Shown here: positions 7,573 to 10,014 of the stretch, in pieces
How the letters are laid out: each line of letters starts with the position of its first letter
How positions within the stretch are numbered: the stretch's first letter is position 1
Origin: Planctomycetales bacterium
GTDB lineage: Bacteria > Planctomycetota > SBBH01
DNA length: 10,014 nucleotides
Reading direction: 5' to 3'
NCBI GenBank assembly: GCA_005239795.1
Contig: SBBH01000213.1
Location: forward strand, 1 to 10,014
Made by a program: the position numbers and the translations under genes
The notes under the pieces: model-generated
What the model was told of the DNA's origin: nothing
The model's input: the letters and a program-made list of their open reading frames with translations, nothing else
The model's database searches: none

Positions 7573-7581
7573 TATCATAAT
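7573..7581. promoter_or_regulatory. Overlapping divergent -10-like elements between the lpt operon and the CCA enzyme gene
   Basis: TATCATAAT (7573-7581) stands out in the 38-bp divergent gap. On the + strand CATAAT (7576-7581) matches five of six -10 bases. On the - strand TATGAT (7579-7574) also matches five of six. No good -35 is visible for either direction. A + start seven bases on would fall at the ATG itself (7587), making that message leaderless. A - start would leave a leader of about 19 bases. Confidence 0.45.
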
Positions 7582-7586
7582 CTGCG

Positions 7587-8942
7587 ATGACGACGGCCCA
7601 GGCTAAAAAGCGTGAAGGGCCCCACGAAGCCGCGCGCTTCGTTGCGCGCCGCCTGCGCGCGGCGGGGTTCCAGGCGCTTTTCGCCGGCGGGTGCGTGCGG
7701 GACCTCCTGTTGGGGCGCGTCCCCAAGGACTACGACGTGGCGACCAACGCCACCCCGGAGGCAGTCCAGAAGGCGTTTCGCCGGACCGTGGCGGTAGGAG
7801 CCCGCTTCGGGGTGGTTGTGGTGCTGGATGGAGAGGCCCCTGTTGAGGTCGCCACCTTCCGCGAGGATTTGGAATCTTCTGACGCGCGCCGTCCCGACGC
7901 AGTCCGCTTCACCGATGCGTGCGGAGATGTCCTGCGTCGCGATTTCACCGTCAACGGACTTCTGGAGGATCCTGAGACGGGGGAGGTTTTCGATTACGTG
8001 GGGGGGCGCGCGGATCTCGAGGCGAAAATCATCCGCGCGATCGGCGATCCCGCGAGGCGTTTCGAGGAGGACCGTTTGAGAATGCTCCGCGCGATTCGAT
8101 TCGCGGCCGAATTGGGGTTTTCCATCGAACCTGCGACTTTCGAGGCGATCCGCGCGCGCGCGGACGCGATCACGACAGTCTCATGGGAGCGGATCGCAGA
8201 GGAGATCGGCCGCATCCTGGTGAGTTCTCATGCGCACCTGGGGCTTGAGATGCTCGAGGGCGCGGGGCTCTTATCTCCTCTGCTGCCGGAGGTGGCGGCT
8301 CTGAAGGGAGTTGAACAGCCGGTCCAGTTCCATCCGGAGGGGGATGTCTGGATCCACACAGGCATGCTTTTTGACCATCTGCCGCCCGTGCCTTCGCGGG
8401 AGCTGGCTTGGGGGGCGCTTCTCCATGACATCGGAAAACCTCGCACGTTTCGGCGTTCGCCCGACCGGATCCGCTTCGACGGCCACGACACGCTGGGCGC
8501 GCGCATGGCTGAAGGGGTTTGCCGTCGGCTCAAGCTCTCGAACGCCTCTGCGGAACGGATCGTGTGGCTTGTGCGCACGCATCTTTATTTTAAGGACCTG
8601 CCACAAATGCGTCCGGCCAAGGTGCGCCGCTTCCTGACCGAGCCCGCCTTTCCCGAGGCGCTGGATCTCCACTACGCCGACTGCATGGCGTCGCACGGGA
8701 ATCTCGAACTGCACGCCTTCTGTCGGGAGCGCCTTGCCCAGTATGCCCGGGAGCCGGCCCGGCCGAAGCCGCTTCTGGGGGGCAACGACCTGATCGCACT
8801 CGGCCTGGAACCCGGCCCCGTCTTCAAGGAAATCCTGGAGGCGGCCCTGGACGAGCAGCTTGAGGGGAAGATCAGCACCAAGGACGAGGCGATTGCCTGG
8901 GCAAAGGCACACTTGAAAAGGGATGGTCGTCATGAGTCATGA
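7587..8942 (+). CDS. CCA tRNA nucleotidyltransferase / poly(A) polymerase family protein with HD domain
   Basis: This class II nucleotidyltransferase most likely adds or repairs the CCA tail of tRNAs without a template. The 451-residue protein has the catalytic motif GGCVRDLLLGRVPKDYD (34-50; metal-binding Asp48 and Asp50), RRDFTVNG (117-124), the base-selecting EDRLR (161-165) and ERIAEE (201-206). A C-terminal HD-type domain has His257, His280-Asp281 and His300. It could be a full CCA enzyme, one of a split CC-/A-adding pair, or a poly(A) polymerase; motifs alone do not separate these. ATG 7587 is the first start after the divergent promoter. No Shine-Dalgarno site is possible if the message is leaderless. 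The final HES and stop come from a 7-bp repeat, as in panD. Confidence 0.9.
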   Translation: MTTAQAKKREGPHEAARFVARRLRAAGFQALFAGGCVRDLLLGRVPKDYDVATNATPEAVQKAFRRTVAVGARFGVVVVLDGEAPVEVATFREDLESSDARRPDAVRFTDACGDVLRRDFTVNGLLEDPETGEVFDYVGGRADLEAKIIRAIGDPARRFEEDRLRMLRAIRFAAELGFSIEPATFEAIRARADAITTVSWERIAEEIGRILVSSHAHLGLEMLEGAGLLSPLLPEVAALKGVEQPVQFHPEGDVWIHTGMLFDHLPPVPSRELAWGALLHDIGKPRTFRRSPDRIRFDGHDTLGARMAEGVCRRLKLSNASAERIVWLVRTHLYFKDLPQMRPAKVRRFLTEPAFPEALDLHYADCMASHGNLELHAFCRERLAQYAREPARPKPLLGGNDLIALGLEPGPVFKEILEAALDEQLEGKISTKDEAIAWAKAHLKRDGRHES

Positions 8943-8999
8943 GTCATGCGTCATGCGTCATGCGTCATGAGTGGGTCGGCGGGAGCATGTCACATGACG
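8929..8999 (+). repeat. GTCATGN heptamer array plus GCATGTCACATGACG end (copy 2)
   Basis: Six heptamers run in tandem: GTCATGA at 8929 and 8936, GTCATGC at 8943, 8950 and 8957, and GTCATGA at 8964. A 14-base G-rich spacer follows, then the 15-mer at 8985-8999. The first two units encode the end of the CCA enzyme and its TGA stop. Palindromic DNA (ACGCGTAACGCGT) follows at about 8997-9009. The layout mirrors the copy after panD. Confidence 0.85.
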
Positions 9000-9014
9000 C
9001 GTAACGCGTGACCG

Positions 9015-10014
9015 ATGAACCGAAGTTTCTTTTGGGCGGGGGTGCTCGCCGCGGCGGCCGTCTCGGGCCTTCTGCGGACGGTCTACGCCGCGCGCCTGGG
9101 CCCCCCGGTGCGTGGGGACGAGGCCGTGAACGCTTGTATGGCGCTCCGGATCAGCCGCGGCCAGGACGCGCCGCTTTTCCTCTACGGCGTCGATTATCTT
9201 TCCAGCCTTGAGGCTTGGGCGGCGGGTGCGGTCTGGCGGGCGTTCGGTGTCAGCGATTTCACCTTCCGGATCCTTCCTTTGATCTCCTCCGTGGTGTCGA
9301 TTGTCCTACTGGGGATCCTGGCCCGGCGTCTGTTCGGAGGTCTCACCGGGGTTCTGTCGGCCTGGATCCTGGCGCTGGCTCCCCCGTTTTTTCTTCATAT
9401 GACCGCGATCGCGATCGGCGGGTATGCTGAAGGGCTTTTGGCGTCCCTGGCAGTGTGGTTGGCGTTTGTGGCCCTGCGCCGCCAGGAGAGCAGTTTTTTG
9501 CCCCATTCATGGGGGGCCTATGGGCTTGAGGAAAAAAGTCCCCGAAGGGGACTGGCGTCAGTCGGCGCCCGGCGGTGTTGCCGCCGTTTTTTCCTCAAGT
9601 CCTATGCGGCCTTCTCGATCCTGACGGCCTTCGCCTGCTGGATTTATCCGATGACTCTGGGATTTCTCATCCCGATCGCCCTCGTGTGGTTGAAGCATCC
9701 GGAGGGGGTGGGGTCCCGGCGCTTCCCCTGGCGCGATTTTTTCCTGCCGCATCGGGCCGATGGGATGGGAGGTGGCTGGGGGATGTTTGCGGCGGCTCTC
9801 CAGACGGCGAATCTCATGACGTTGCTGCTCTTGGCGGTGATCCTGGCCACCGGCGGTGGGAAGCTGCGCTGGGGCAGCGTCACAGTGGGGCTCGAAAATG
9901 GCGCGAAGGTCGCCATTTGGAACGTGGTCTTGAGCGTGTTCGTCGTGGGGCTTGTGGCCTGGCGCCGGCGCGTCTTTCCCACAACGCGCGGGCTTCTGGC
10001 GCTGGCGCCAGGCC
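9015..10014 (+). CDS. Multi-pass GT-C-type membrane glycosyltransferase (ArnT/PMT-like), 3' end missing
   Basis: The frame is open for 333 codons to the window edge. It looks like the ArnT/PMT group, which moves sugars from polyprenyl-phosphate donors to periplasmic acceptors. Evidence is an N-terminal hydrophobic helix (about 5-22), the acidic pair Asp35-Glu36 in PVRGDEAVNA where the family has its catalytic acidic residue, and the block FLYGVDYLSSLEAW (55-68). AFGVSDFTFRILPL (76-89) and further hydrophobic segments (about 90-104, 110-130, 136-154, 199-225, 263-280 and 300-316) follow. An in-frame TGA at 9009-9011 makes ATG 9015 the first start. No Shine-Dalgarno site is visible. Residues 170-197, rich in Arg, Gly and Cys, are an apparent in-frame palindromic insertion between two hydrophobic segments. 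The sugar and acceptor are unknown. Confidence 0.75.
   Translation, partial: MNRSFFWAGVLAAAAVSGLLRTVYAARLGPPVRGDEAVNACMALRISRGQDAPLFLYGVDYLSSLEAWAAGAVWRAFGVSDFTFRILPLISSVVSIVLLGILARRLFGGLTGVLSAWILALAPPFFLHMTAIAIGGYAEGLLASLAVWLAFVALRRQESSFLPHSWGAYGLEEKSPRRGLASVGARRCCRRFFLKSYAAFSILTAFACWIYPMTLGFLIPIALVWLKHPEGVGSRRFPWRDFFLPHRADGMGGGWGMFAAALQTANLMTLLLLAVILATGGGKLRWGSVTVGLENGAKVAIWNVVLSVFVVGLVAWRRRVFPTTRGLLALAPG
9517..9606 (+). repeat. 75-bp cloverleaf palindrome inserted in frame, flanked by CCTATG direct repeats
   Basis: CTTGAGGAAAAAA (9525-9537) and TTTTTTCCTCAAG (9587-9599) are perfect 13-bp inverted repeats bounding 75 bp. Inside are three hairpins: AGTCCCC/GGGGACT around GAA (9537-9553, sharing one base with the arm), GGCG/CGCC (9554-9557 with 9566-9569), and CGGCGG/CCGCCG around TGTTG (9570-9586). 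Almost every base is accounted for in a four-way cloverleaf. CCTATG flanks it at 9517-9522 and 9601-9606. One repeat plus the element is 84 bp, 28 codons, so the reading frame is kept. It resembles a small miniature transposable element living inside a gene. Confidence 0.75.

Noticed and set aside
8929..8970. Heptamer array considered as a CRISPR array
   Set aside because: Units are 7 bp with no spacers, and no cas genes are nearby.
9525..9599. Cloverleaf considered as a tRNA gene
   Set aside because: Arm lengths, the 13-bp outer stem and the absence of T-loop and D-loop consensus bases do not fit a tRNA, and it lies in frame within a coding region.

Overview
The window comes from a Gram-negative, GC-rich bacterium. 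LptF and LptG imply an LPS-type outer membrane. The 16S rRNA gene has signatures I associate with the Planctomycetes/PVC/Omnitrophota side of the tree: GGCTGCAG after the 338 site, a TCGAGAATCTTCGGCAATGG block, and CCCTTAACGAGCGAAACC in place of the usual GCAACGAGCGCAACCC. An Omnitrophota-like or neighbouring candidate phylum is my best guess, at low to moderate confidence and from memory of 16S signatures only.

Layout, left to right. (1) A probable 3' tail of an unknown gene is followed by a clear sigma-70-type promoter and panD (aspartate decarboxylase). A 7-bp tandem repeat fuses the end of panD to lgt (lipoprotein diacylglyceryl transferase). (2) A self-contained 16S rRNA unit follows. 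Its promoter overlaps the lgt stop codon. It has a leader with boxB/boxA-like and other strong hairpins, the 16S gene, trailer hairpins that complete a processing stem with the leader, and a strong UUCG-loop terminator. No 23S, 5S or tRNA gene follows the 16S before the terminator. (3) About 450 bp without a gene follows, including a nested palindromic block. (4) A stand-alone Nudix hydrolase has the only strong Shine-Dalgarno site in the window. (5) A leftward operon encodes a membrane-anchored protein of unknown function, then LptF, then LptG, joined by two 1-nt stop/start overlaps. (6) A CCA-adding/poly(A)-polymerase-family enzyme runs divergently from that operon. Only 38 bp separate the two starts, and this gap holds back-to-back -10-like elements. 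(7) A second copy of the 7-bp repeat joins this enzyme to a multi-pass GT-C-type glycosyltransferase that runs off the right edge. That gene carries an 84-bp in-frame palindromic insertion.

The genes mostly concern the envelope (Lgt, LptFG, the membrane glycosyltransferase) and core RNA biology (16S, CCA enzyme), with panD supplying beta-alanine for coenzyme A. The most unusual items are the coding-region palindrome with flanking direct repeats, the monocistronic 16S unit, the paired repeats that supply C-termini and stop codons, and two paired departures from the usual bases in 16S pseudoknots that fall under common PCR primer sites.
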